Of a DNA stretch of 64,000 nt, positions 10,787 through 22,369 are shown one piece after another. Every line of letters begins with the position of its first letter. Position 1 is the stretch's first letter. The translations under genes were made by a program, and so were the position numbers. Below the pieces are notes generated by a model. It made no database searches. It was given only the letters and a program-made list of their open reading frames with translations, and had not been told where the DNA came from. The DNA comes from Didymella arachidicola (Eukaryota; Ascomycota; Dothideomycetes; Pleosporales; Didymellaceae), in the NCBI GenBank assembly GCA_016630955.3, contig CM049999.1, forward strand, positions 248,001 through 312,000, given 5' to 3'.

Positions 10787-13700
10787 GAGGAAAGCTTGCG
10801 GAACTGCGCTGTGAAATAGGACCAGTCAAGCTCAGTCACTTAGAAGCTCGGCGTCTCGACAGTCAATTAAATCGTGACAGATTCCGGGAACATTAGAATT
10901 AAACGTTCTCCGTACAAGTCCTTAAATAATGTCAGCAATGGATTTGCGCCCAACTGGGCGTTGACGCTTACAAGTGGAAGAGTCGAGACCCTCCTTGCGG
11001 GCTAAGAATGGGATGAGATGGAGTATAGATATGAAAGGTCCGACGTTATGATCCCGACGATGGTCTCCAAATTGGTTGGGACTGATCGAGAAATTAGAGA
11101 TCTCTTCAATGATGCGGGCAGTGCACTTGATGTGGTATTCGGATGGTGCACGTACCTGGAGTTGACAGGGTAAGGAAGCGGGAGCGGGTGTATCGCGGAG
11201 TGATCAAGTTGGGTTGAAGAGCTATTTGATGACGGTATCGGCGAATTGTAAGGCTACCTGGCTGTCAAAGCAGGCGGGTCCTTGACGATATAATGAAAGG
11301 GGAGGAAATAGTGGCAACGGCGACGGCGGCTTCAACGAGCAGGCATAGTCCTGTAACCACGCGAAGAGACACTAATCTCAGCCTTGACAGCCTGGGATCA
11401 TAGGATCGGAGAAATTTGACGTTGCCTGAGTAGGGCTAGAATATGTATGGCAGGTGAAGCGTGAGGGGGTGATATGCACGAGATGCGACAGAAGTGAACA
11501 AACGCTGGACGTAGTGGTGAGGTGCTTAAGGGGAGATGCAGCTTTCTCTGCGGCTACGACACGCTAGATTTCTGGCGGCTTGGGAGGGCCTTACCAGCTT
11601 GAGCTGGCCGACAGTTGCTGGCGAGAGGTAGCGTAACGATCGCCCCTGCTGAGGACCCTGCTAGTTCGTGAAGGGGGAGACTTTTGAACATGAGGCAGCC
11701 CTGCTGTGGATGTTCGCCGCCAGCCCCGTCTGCCCGTTCATGGGTTCTGGCCCTTGAGACGATCGGCGCAGCTCACAGACGCTTTCTCTGCGCTCTCCAC
11801 TTCCACAACCGCACCATGTACGGCTAGCTAGTCATCCATTACTTCACGCCAGCCGGTCTTTGACGGCTAAGAAAACAGCGTAGGCTTCACGTTCCTGCAC
11901 GGCGGCCGCAGATGAGGCACTCTCCTGAAACCCTCCGGCTGTGACACTGTGCATCCAGGAACAGCTATAGCAATGCGCATCGTACTGTATGTACGAGGCC
12001 GGAAGATGACCACCACATGGCCGCAGTGTGGCACTGCATGGCTTCTTCCAGGCTTCGAGTTCGGATTCGGATGGTCAAGGCATAGCGATGCGGAGAAACA
12101 CAAGGAACGGATGCGTGCGGGACAAGGCACTCCTCTGCAGAGGCGACAAGCATGGCGAGCTGGGATGCAATTCCGCTCCCGGACAAGTGCGGCCTGTCTT
12201 CAGCGCGATAGGATGCGACGGTCTGCGCCGACAGGGCTAACATTCGCGGAGTCGGGACGATGCGCTATGTTTCACCCGCTCGCGTCTACTTCCCCGATTG
12301 TTGACAGTCACTGTTGCGGTACGGAAACACATTCCCCGCGATTGTCAGCAACATATGTCGAACAAACTCCGAGTAAAATGCAATTTGGGGCACGGTGCTG
12401 TTGCTCGGAACGCAGCGATGATGGTCGGCGCTCTGGAACGCGCTTCGATTGTCGACCTTCGTCAACCTTGGAACGCGAGGACGCCGAAGAAGGCTATCGT
12501 GCACGTGCCATCCGGATAGCTCCATTCGCAAAGCTCGGGCGTAAATCATGCACGGCTATCACACACAAATCGTCCAAATCCGCAGCTTTCATGGCAACGT
12601 GACCCGTCAACGACGTTGACATCGCTGAAATTGCGTCTCGCTGCCCGAGATGCGCAGATGTGGTGACTTCACCTTGTGCAATGCAGTCGCGGCAGTGTGC
12701 ACATCCTTCAATAGCGGTAGATGCCATCCATTCACGATCAGCAGGCCCCGCACGTCAGTTGTCCGTTTCGATTCGGCCCCATCCTGCCTTGAGCAACGAT
12801 GATTCCAGGCCTACCGTATTCAGAACACAGAAGTATAGATGCTAGTGCGGCATGACAGGTGAGATAGCTCGGGGCTGTGAGTGACGACAATGCGACTGGG
12901 AGAATTGTGCCCTGGAGCTGCTGCTGCATCATAAGCAAGCCTGCTGCATAGAGTCAGCTGGTTAATCGCCCTAGTATCCTGGACCGTTGAGGATCAGGGG
13001 TAAGGATCAGAACGGCTGGAATGGCAGACTGCACTCTACCTGCCTTGAACATCGTCATAACAACACGGAAACAACGGAGGTGCAATTGCGACAATCGCCC
13101 GGGCACAGCAACATCGCAGTCAGCAATGACGATCCATTACGATGCCGTCAAATGCAGCTTAGGGCCAGCTTGTGATGTGTGGCTTGGCTGCCAAAAATTG
13201 GATCGACCGGAAGGCTACTGACTCGCGAGTCGTAAGGTGATGTGCTCCCAGGGTCATCCCCGCCTGTGCATCCAGGCACTTGTCTCTTTGCGGCTGGCTA
13301 GAGAGTCCCAATGTGGCTAAATGGTCTACTCGCCTGCCCCTCCCAATCCAGCATCAGCTTCTCTTGGCCCCTCGTGGCAGCGGCCGCCTCTCAACTCGAT
13401 CAGCTTTGGCCTACACTTGTTCCACTTATCGGGTCCAAATGGTTCGTAGATTCACGGTGTCTCCGTCTCAATATTACAGCTGTTAAGATGGACGTTGAGA
13501 TAGACTTTGGTATGATGCTAGGGAGGCGGAGAGCGCGCCAGCAGGTCGGATGTGCTAAGACAGCCATTTTGTTGCTAGGAGTACCGTTGCTCTTTGTTGC
13601 TTAAAAGAGCAATTATAGGGTCCGAACACTACATGTATATGATCTGTGCTCAGGCTGAGGATTTCTTGATATCAGACTATCGACTTGTAAGTGCCCAGCT

Positions 13701-16700
13701 CGTCTGGGTTGAAAATCATTAGTCCACAGTGCTGGTAATGCTCGCTTTCGTTTCCTCGTGACGAGTGGGCGGCCTGCTCTCATCCCGATCTTCTGCTGTG
13801 ATCACGTACGACAACACGTACGATGACACACCACTGCCCCAGGGTAAAGTCTTCTTCTATTCGTTGGCCGAAAATGCGCTTTCTCTTCAAGCTGCCTCAA
13901 AGTCTCCGCAATACTGATCCAGCTAACAGATACTTTGACAAGTAGTTTCAAGACGTATCATGCGCGACACCACGGGCGCTATTCACGAACATGCTTAGAC
14001 GTCGCACTGCGGCTGGTCCCCTCGGTCTCGCTTTCATAAACGCTACCTTTAGCGACAATACTAGCACCGCACAAGATTTGTACGCAAGGTCAAGAGCATC
14101 GTTTCGACGGCACCGCATGATCGAACTGTTGCTGCTGCACGTCAGCTGCAGAAGTCGCCCATCCTACAGTAGTAGCTCTTCATCATCACAAACGCGGCCC
14201 GATTGAGACTGTGTCTACCCACTGGGCAGTCGTAATCACGACTGACGCAGTTCACGCATCATAGTAGAAGTTCTCAGTACATGGTATGAATAGCGGTTGT
14301 CCAGAACGAGTCTTTCGTGTCCGCCATCTCTAGGGTTGCAGAGTTCTGTTGCACGCCACGAATCAGAATTGCTCGCACAGTTCCATGAGCTCTTAGCCGG
14401 TGTCGGCTGCTTCACCAAGAAGGGCGTCACTTGTTCAGTCCACACATCACAGAGACGAGTTTCTACAGGGTCTTGCTTAGCGCGTCCTTACGGTTGAGTC
14501 AGTCCCGACCCTTCCCCGGTTTCTGCTCCAATTTCTTTCCGCATATCCGTATTGACTGGTATCAGCGTGATACTGGTGCAGCACTGGAACACCTGCTCAG
14601 CCTCGGTAGCATATCCAGACCCACCTGCGGACGACCTCCAACTCTCACGTGCTTCATAAAATCCTCGGATCACATAAGATCGTCATCGTCATGCGGTGTC
14701 GGACGTCACGACGTTACGCTATGGAGATAAGAGCCTGTGATATACAGATCTCTCGTGCGTTATTGCGCCATCTATCTGACAGATCCGTCTATCATGAACA
14801 ATTTCGGCAATACGGCCGGTCGGTTAGTGTAGAGTAGGTACGTGATTTTCTAGCCTCTCCACATGCATTAGCAATTGCAAGCACATGCGAAATGACTGCC
14901 TCGTATTCAGCTTGAACGCTATGATTCCAGCCGTTCTTAGGAACCAAACCATGAATTCAGGCTGGGCAACGCCTCGGCCACTTCATTTGTCACTTCGAGG
15001 TGGGTGCACCGGGCCGCACTGTAGCTGAAAACGTGATCGCGGACGCCACGCGACGGAAACCCTGGGTACCGCTGTTGGTCTTACTAACAAAAGAACCTGT
15101 CGTTCGGGTTTCCAGTGCCCCTCGGAGAATTGAAAAATGATGTTCAGGAGAATAAAGATATTTCCCGAAGAATGAGCTTCCCTGCCCGGGAAGCATGCAT
15201 CGACCTGCATAAATCTCGCAGGTATGTTTCCAAACTGAGAAGCCTCGCATTATGTGATCACCAGGAAACGTTCTTCCGGCGTTCATGCGTTCTTTACAGA
15301 GTTCCTTGCCTTTGGCCAATTATCCATGACTAGCCACGCCTATCAATACTTCCTACAAACGACATGACCCACAAACGGTGTCGGTCATTCTTTTGGAAAC
15401 CACTGCGGGCAGGCACAGAGGAAGGCTTGTGCCGTCACGTTCTCAAAGTTTATGGCCTGTGTTGGCCAAATAGACGAAAGGTGGTACCCTAGCGGTTAGT
15501 GCCACGAGTGATCGTCTGGGACTACCGTAGATCCCTCTTATGCGAAGCACGGCCACTTGATGTGTCCAGTCAATCCGTACTGCGGTCTGTGCAACTCGAG
15601 AACACAGTTCAACTTCCCACGGACCTGCATTTACGAGACCCTGTGACATCAGAACCTGCATCCCAACTCAGGTATTGCAGTCACTCAGCGGTTTGCTGTG
15701 CCGTATGACTCAGGGACAATGATGCACTACAAGTTGCAGTTAGTCTTCTGCCAGTCAACAGTTTCACTAACCGTACCCGCTAGTTCAGTCGCATCAGTCG
15801 ATAATGCATTGACATGAGTTACGTATAGATAACAGCGGCAGAAGGTCCGCGGGCAAAGGCCATCAGTTGTATGACATCCAACTCCAAGAATTCTTTGTGA
15901 TCTTGCGCAGAGACGTTGGAATGGTTCCACGTTAATGCTCGAAACATGCAACCAGCACCGTTTCACGCCACAGACGTGCCAGCTCTTAATAAAGCACCCT
16001 AACTTTCCTTTTCGACTTAGTGGAGACTTCACACATGGTAGAAGCGTTTGATACGAGAAACAATGGCTTCTTCTAATGCACGGCAACATTCGCGGTCCCA
16101 GTCATGACTGTCGGACAGAAGGGCGAAGTTGACGATGGTCCCAGAATCAAGCTTGTACCTGAGCCTCTTTGAGATTGTAGCTTATTCTGGCAGAACCTTG
16201 GTAGCATCCGCCCGCTGTGGCTTAGCTAGTCGGCCTATGCAGAAACTTGAAGCGCGGCTCAAGTCCAAAACAGCCACAGGTATGAGCTTTGGCCAAATTC
16301 CGACCCACAGAGCCGACCGTGCCAAGTTCGTCGGAACAACATCTCAGCTCGAACACCCGATCATTGCCCGTGAGAGGGACCAGAAAAAGTCCGTAACGGG
16401 ACAATTGTGTCCGTCTCTCTTGTGTTGAATTTAGTCTTGAGCTAGCAACAACACGCGAACCTCTTTCTGAGGCCAACAACACGAATGTGGATAGATCAGG
16501 ACGCAATCGTCCTTAAACAGTGATTGCTCGCAGAAGCTGAGATCTGGGCAAGGTCTCGCCGTTTCACTTCTTTGCCACTTCAGGGCACGGTGGGAATAAC
16601 GGCGGGGGAGCGACTGTATGTGCCAGAAACAGGGCATATCAATTCACAGTGCAGATCACCGTCATGCAAACCTTGTAACAGATGACGATTTCAGCGGCCG

Positions 16701-18259
16701 TGAAGGGCCACAGGCGCCCGAAGCGCATGCTCACAGCCTCAGATACCAGGTCGTGAACAGAAGGTTCCGGAGGGCCGCAAAGAGCCCACATGCTACACTT
16801 CTAGGCAGGCTCGAAAGTAGACGAAATTGTACCTCTGGGTGACGGCACGCCTTAAGGACTCCAGCTTATGTGGTTGTGAAATTCGATGGCAACCGCTTCG
16901 ATGATCAACGCAATAGTGGTCGGTGTCTGCATCGAGCCTCCTCTAAATGTTCACCTTGCATTTTTGTCGCCTAAGCTTGCCACTCCCAGGAAGCTTCGAC
17001 ACATACAGACGCTGCAGGATTGCACCAAAGTTTGACCAGTGCTTACAAGATAAGCAAGCGATTCCCCGACTGGCAGAGTGATCTGATGCTGACAAGTGAA
17101 ACTATCTCCTGCATGCAATGTCCCTAGTCAGCACAGGGAGAATGTAGATCAGTCAGGTCACATGATCGATCGGACAGAGCGACGTGCAGTGAGGATACTC
17201 AGACGCCGATCAATCCCAATACCAATCCAGACTGAAATTGGAGGCAAGTGGCTGTGAGCAGGTGCCCCTCCAATCTCTCCATACGGAACTTGTAGACGGC
17301 ACAGTCTGTTCATGTACTGCAGAGATCTTGTTTGAGGCTTCGGGTAGTATAGTGAGCATGTCTTCATATATTCACAAGCGATCTCTCACTGTCCCATTGC
17401 CAGGATGAGTCGAACAGTCATCCGTGGCGAAAGGGGCCGCTGAGTCCTCGTAAGTACTGGCAGCATCACAATATCATGTACCTTAAGGCACAATGTGAAA
17501 GGGCATAAGAGACGTCGATCATGCAGCAAATTTGTATCTCGAGGCAAGATCAGTTGGGGGTCAAACCAATTTGAAGTGATTGTGGTGATGAAGGCTCATA
17601 CGCAGCGATAGCCGTTGAAAGTCCTAGCCAGAGTGACTGCCTGAGAGGCGACCCGCAATTGTACTCAAATCAGTGAGATTCTGCTGTGCAAATACTAGCT
17701 GTTGTATTGCTCGTTGCGCTCGCTCTTCCGCACTGCTAGTGTGCATCGTGCCACTGTCGGAATGGGAATTGAGCACTGAATTCTCCATCTTTGTCTGTCC
17801 CTGCCCAAGTTTGAGCCCGGATTCATACTCAAAAAAGTTCTTCTTTCGGTATAGACTCTATCCACCACTCTAGACCCTTCACGTGTACTCTGCAAGCATC
17901 GAAGGATGCATACCTTCGGACGCCTGGAGTCTGCTCCATGAGCTAAAGCTACTCTAGATCTTGTGGCAGTACATATCAAGACCGTGCACGGCATTAACTG
18001 GAATCAAGCACACCCAAGGCAAGTCTTATTGAGTATCTCGCTGACTATCACCAAGTGTCCTCTACCTAGATGCCGTCTGAGTGCGCCCACAGAGACTTTG
18101 TGGTCCCTAGTCATGCCTGACACTTTCGAGAAGTGGAGAGTCTTCACAACATACATTTCCATGCTCAGAGTCGTTTCTTTTCTGCCTCCCCCGTATACAG
18201 GTAGCGTGCCAGTAAGCTTCCCTTGAGAGGTCAGGAATTCGTGTTCAGCATGCGGCACT
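10787..18259. other. 7.5-kb stretch without a supportable gene, upstream of the WOPR regulator
   Basis: Only short frames with atypical composition occur, the longest being 217 codons at 11949-12602 (+) with no recognisable domain, and overlapping frames on both strands. I see no rRNA, no tRNA, no transposon protein and no long repeat. Part of it is presumably the promoter and long 5' leader of the WOPR gene. In relatives of this regulator long upstream regions are known (established for Candida WOR1), so a regulatory region or long noncoding transcripts are possible here, but that is inference. Confidence 0.6.
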
Positions 18260-20028
18260 TTATGAGTATTCGCCCTCATCAAAGTCATCGAAAATCCAAT
18301 GCTCTTGTAGCATCCGGCGCTCCTCGTCGGACTCAGCTGCCTCAAGCGCGTCCGCCTTGAGCTTAATCTCACGTTGCTTCACTTTATCATACTGATCCAA
18401 GGGTACCCAACCTTCGGAGCCGATGCCAATAGCATCCCCGCACGCTTGGAGTTGCTCATCTGCTTCGAGCTGCCCAGTGTTCAGATCCAAGGTTTGCTTA
18501 ATGTCCTCTTCCGAGAACTTGATCGGGCAAAGAGGTTCTGTATTATCGCTAGTGTCTGCACTCGATTTGACCACATTAGACCAGTTCTGCCCGAGCTCGA
18601 TCAAGTCGGCCTTGAGAGTGATGTTATCACCTTCCCACGGAGAACTTGCATGATCAAATAGTTTATGTCGCAGTGTGCTGAATTCCCGGGTCAGAGCGTC
18701 GTAGTGGATTGGGTTGAATTTCGCCGTTGCGGCGACGTAGAAGTAATGTAGCTGACGCCGACGTAGGAGTAAGACCTGCTTGAACTGTTCGTTCTCGTCC
18801 ATTTTGTCAAAACCCTGCGGTAGTTCTGGTCGTATGAGCGACTCAGAGGTGCTATCGCCGTAGTTTTGGAGACTGTTCGGAATGCCGCATTGGAGGAAAA
18901 GTGGCAGTAACGCACAGTGTTGCCAGTCAATGAGACCAGTAATACTGAGATCGTCCGAAACAAAAACATGGTGGGGTTGGAGGTCAGGATGTCTTAGTGT
19001 TGGGCGAGTAGCAGTGGAATCGCCGTTTGGTACGATGTGAGGCACTGCCTGCAGGTATCTGTCTAGATTTGACACATGCTCAGAGGGCGATACTTTCTGG
19101 TAGTTGTACAATTCTCGGCGCAGACGTTCAAAGGGATGAAGTGGTTGGCCGTACTTGGTCAGATATGCAATCTCCTTCTTGGCTCCGGCCGCAAGAACAG
19201 CTGCTGAATCTGTGACTTTCATACACTCAGCAAAGGTTGCTGATCAATAGAGAACCAGTCTAGATATGTGATACGGGGTGAAATCAAAAACGGGTACATA
19301 CATGGTCCACGATCGAGGTTCAATTTCGACCTTTTCCCGAACCATAGAGTAAGTCTTGTATCGGGACCAATACAGAAACTACCTCTGTCTGAGGCGTTGG
19401 TCGTAAAAACTTCGGCTTTCCTAACTTTGGCGTCCAGGTCCTTGGTGTAGTATAGACTACCACTTGCCGAGAACGGAAGAGCGAACAGTCGAGATTCCAA
19501 CTCGACAAGCCGAGTGACTACGGTGATTATGGCCTTTTCTGGTAGATCAAACCAGATATCGCCCAGATTGGTTCTCTGTACGAGCTCCATGAAGATGTAC
19601 TCAGTACCAGCCGGGTTGTCCGATGTGGCAGAGTAACTGAAGATTTTCGGTACCGGTATGCCGTGAATACGGAGAATGTCCATTGTTGCAACCTCGCTGG
19701 CAATGACTAGCTGCTTCGGCTCTGTTGCGGGATATGGAATTCGTCCGACGAGCTGAAAGCCGTCGTGCATGGTAACTAAGAAGCTCCGATTGAAACCCCC
19801 TTCGCCAAGTTTCTCAAACCAAACCACATCTTCTGGGCTTCTGTTGACAGCCGATGCCGCAAGCCACTTCAGTTCTGACGCGTTGAAAAGCCGTCTTCGT
19901 TCTGATTGTTTGAAGGCGTCATTCCAGCTTTACCTATCGTTAGTAACGAGAGCGAGCTTTGTGAGAATGTGATTGACTGACATCTATCGCCCCGATGTGT
20001 ATTCAAACAGCTCAGAGTCTGGCTCCAT
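18260..20028 (-). pseudogene. APH-fold phosphotransferase-family gene with early nonsense codon
   Basis: Fungal aminoglycoside-phosphotransferase-like (kinase fold) protein. Exons can be traced at 20028-19982, 19927-19302 and 19210-18260 (introns 54 and 91 bp). Visible: N-terminal FEYTSGR, nucleotide-loop region KLGEGGFNRSF, catalytic loop LRHPDLQPHHVFVSDD and the metal-binding Asp in ITGLIDWQHC, all typical of this large family of unknown substrate. Codon 15 is TAG where the family has Trp (SGRW); TGG to TAG is a CpA-to-TpA change on the other strand, as RIP makes. Transposon element 3 is inserted about 220 bp upstream. Either the gene is dead or a shorter protein starts downstream, for example at 19827 (MVWFEKLGEGG). 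Confidence 0.75.
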
Positions 20029-20248
20029 TGAACATTTCGCAAGGGAGTGTACAGACGCCGTGAAAGTAGACCTGGCTCTAAGAGATGCGACCGCTCGTGA
20101 GAAGTAAGGATAGGTCGAATTAGCAGCTAGACGAATGTTAATGAATCGAAAAGATGCCATAAGATGATGGAGTATCGTTGAAGAGTCACGGATTAGCGAG
20201 AGCATATCTGTCGCAGGCCAAGCGCTGTCGTGAACCTAAACTGTGTTA

Positions 20249-22341
20249 CCGTGTCCGTGCACTCAATGCGCGCCGACGCTCAACGCGCGGATAACCCAAA
20301 AACGCGATTACTTCTTCACAACACAACACTACACCTATGGCTCCAATTGATGACGCGCTTGCTGAGATTAACGCCCTACAGCCTGGCGAGGAATTAATAT
20401 ATACAAAGATAGCTGAAAAACATGGTGTTGTACGCTCAACTTTGACGCGGAGGCACCAACGCCTTTCACAACCCCGCAAAGCCGCGTCAATAGAACGACG
20501 AAAACTCACCCCACAACAAGAGAAGCAGCTTATACATCACATACAAGAGCTAATAGAGCGAGTTCTGCCTCCTGGAAGGCCTCTTGTACAAAAATACGCG
20601 TCCCAGATTGCTCAAAAACCTATCTCCGAAGGCTGGGTTACCCGCTTCCTCCACCGTCACCCTGAGCAACTAGTCTCTAAGTGGACAACCAGCATGGATC
20701 GCAATCGTCACCAAGCTGACTCAGGGGCTAAGTATAGCCTCTACTTTGTCTTCTACACTCCAAATTCGCCGAGTGCGACGTTGAGCCACGGCACACATAC
20801 AATATAGATGAGAAGGGCTTCTTGATTGGCGTCACAGGTCGTTCAAAACGGGTGTTCAGTAAGCAGATGTGGGTTAAAAATAGGGTCAGAGAAGCTATAC
20901 AAGATGGCTCTCGTGAGTGGATAACCCTCCTAGCGTGTGTGTGTGCCGATGGATCAGCGTTGCCGCCAAGCCTCATCTACACGTCGGCCAGCAATGATAT
21001 ACAATCAAGTTGGGTGGAGGAAATCAAGCCAGGGGAACACTCAGTATTAGTCAGCTCATCTCCCTCCGGCTGAACGAACGACGATATTGGCCTTGCTTGG
21101 TTGGAACAGGTGTTTGATCGCTACACCAAGCACAAAGCTCGACGTCAGTACCGGGTACTTATACTGGACGGGCACGGGTCACATACAACACCTGCTTTTA
21201 TTGACTATTGTCACAAGAACAAGATACTCCTGGCTATCTTTCCTCCCCATTCAACCCACACGTTGCAGCCGCTTGACGTGTGCTTGTTTAAGCCTCTCTC
21301 ACAGGCTTACTCCAACGAGCTCACAGCTTTCCTTGAAATAAGCCAGGGGCTATCAGCTATAAAGAAGGGAGACTTCTTCCCCCTATTCTGGAAGGCGTGG
21401 CAGTCCTCATTCAAGGAAACTACTATAATCAACTCCTTCAAAGTCACTGGTATATGGCCCCCTGACCCCTCTGTTATACTCAAAAGGTTCGACAACACTA
21501 CCTCCAACGACCAAGGCTCACGAGAGAGCTCAACGTTAGTACTCAGCGCGTCTGATTGGAGGAAGATGAGACGTATAGTCAATGAGCAGGTCAAGGATCA
21601 CCAGAATAAAGACGTACACCGGCTTGTTGAAGCAATTCACACACTTTCAGCCCGTGTCAATCTTCTTACACACTAAAACGAGGGACTCCAGCAGCACATA
21701 CTAGATCAAAAGAAGCACAAGAAGCGTGGCAAGCCCCTAAGTCTCCAACAACGTAAGGAGTATCACGGTGGCTCGATCTTTTGGTCCCCAAGAAAGGTCA
21801 GGGAGTCACAGTACCGTCAACAAGTCTATAAGCGTGAGAAGCTTGAACAACAACTCCAAAAGAGTGAGATGAAGAAGCTTAGGGCTGCCAATAAGCTATA
21901 CAATGAGAAGATAGCTCAGGAGAAGCGTGAGGCCGCAGCAGCAGCTAAGGCAGCCCGTGTAAAGGAGAAGGCTGAACAGGCAGCTGAAAAACAGCGTCAG
22001 AAAGAGGATTACAACGCTACTAAAGCTATACAATTATCCCAAAAGGGTAAGCGTAAAGCTTTAACAGCACTTACACAGAAGAAGAAGCGTCAGAAACGTG
22101 TTAGTAATGCTATAGGTGGTGGTAACGTCGCGGACGTCACCTTATCCCCTACACCAATCACGACGTCGCGCGGCCGCAACGTCAGGCTTCCAAGTAAATA
22201 CAAATAAGCCAAATTAATCGCAAGCATCGCTATACTACTCCACTACAAGATCTTGTGATAATAGCTATTGTAGGTGGCTCATAGCCTCATTTTTGTGTTT
22301 CCTGTGAGGTGCCAAGGCGCGCATTGAGTGCACGGACACGG
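20249..22341 (+). mobile_element. pogo/Fot1-type DNA transposon, inactivated (element 3)
   Basis: 2093 bp with perfect 26-bp terminal inverted repeats (20249-20274 and 22316-22341, starting CCGTGTCCGTGCACTC), TA at 20247-20248 on the left and the shared TA 22342-22343 on the right. Carries a transposase with one frameshift and two stops. Adjoins element 4 with no other sequence between, in opposite orientation. Confidence 0.93.
20337..22207 (+). pseudogene. Broken DDE transposase of element 3
   Basis: Starts MAPIDDALAEINAL. A helix-turn-helix and CENP-B-type region occupies the first 130 residues, then the frame shifts by one base between about 20735 and 20775. It continues with the catalytic Asp residues in NIDEKGFLIG, LILDGHGSH and LQPLDVCLF. 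A TGA at about 21072 replaces the Trp of a Gly-Trp pair seen in element 4, and a TAA at 21674-21676 interrupts before a long Lys/Arg/Glu-rich C-terminal helix. Same subfamily as element 4 but clearly diverged from it, and lacking the zinc knuckle of elements 1 and 2. Confidence 0.92.
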
Positions 22342-22369
22342 TACCGTGTCCGTGCACTCAATGCACGCC
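22316..22369. repeat. Palindrome at the junction of elements 3 and 4
   Basis: The abutting ends of the two transposons around the shared TA form a 54-bp palindrome centred on GGTACC, perfect for the inner 44 bp (22321-22364) and with one mismatched pair outside that. Confidence 0.95.

Noticed and set aside
11949..12602. 217-codon frame in the gene desert
   Set aside because: Composition (many Arg, Cys, Ser), overlapping frames on both strands and no domain make it unlikely to be a gene.
15480..15545. tRNA-like string (CTAGCGGTTAGTGCC) in the gene desert
   Set aside because: It resembles an A box, but no matching B box or cloverleaf follows.
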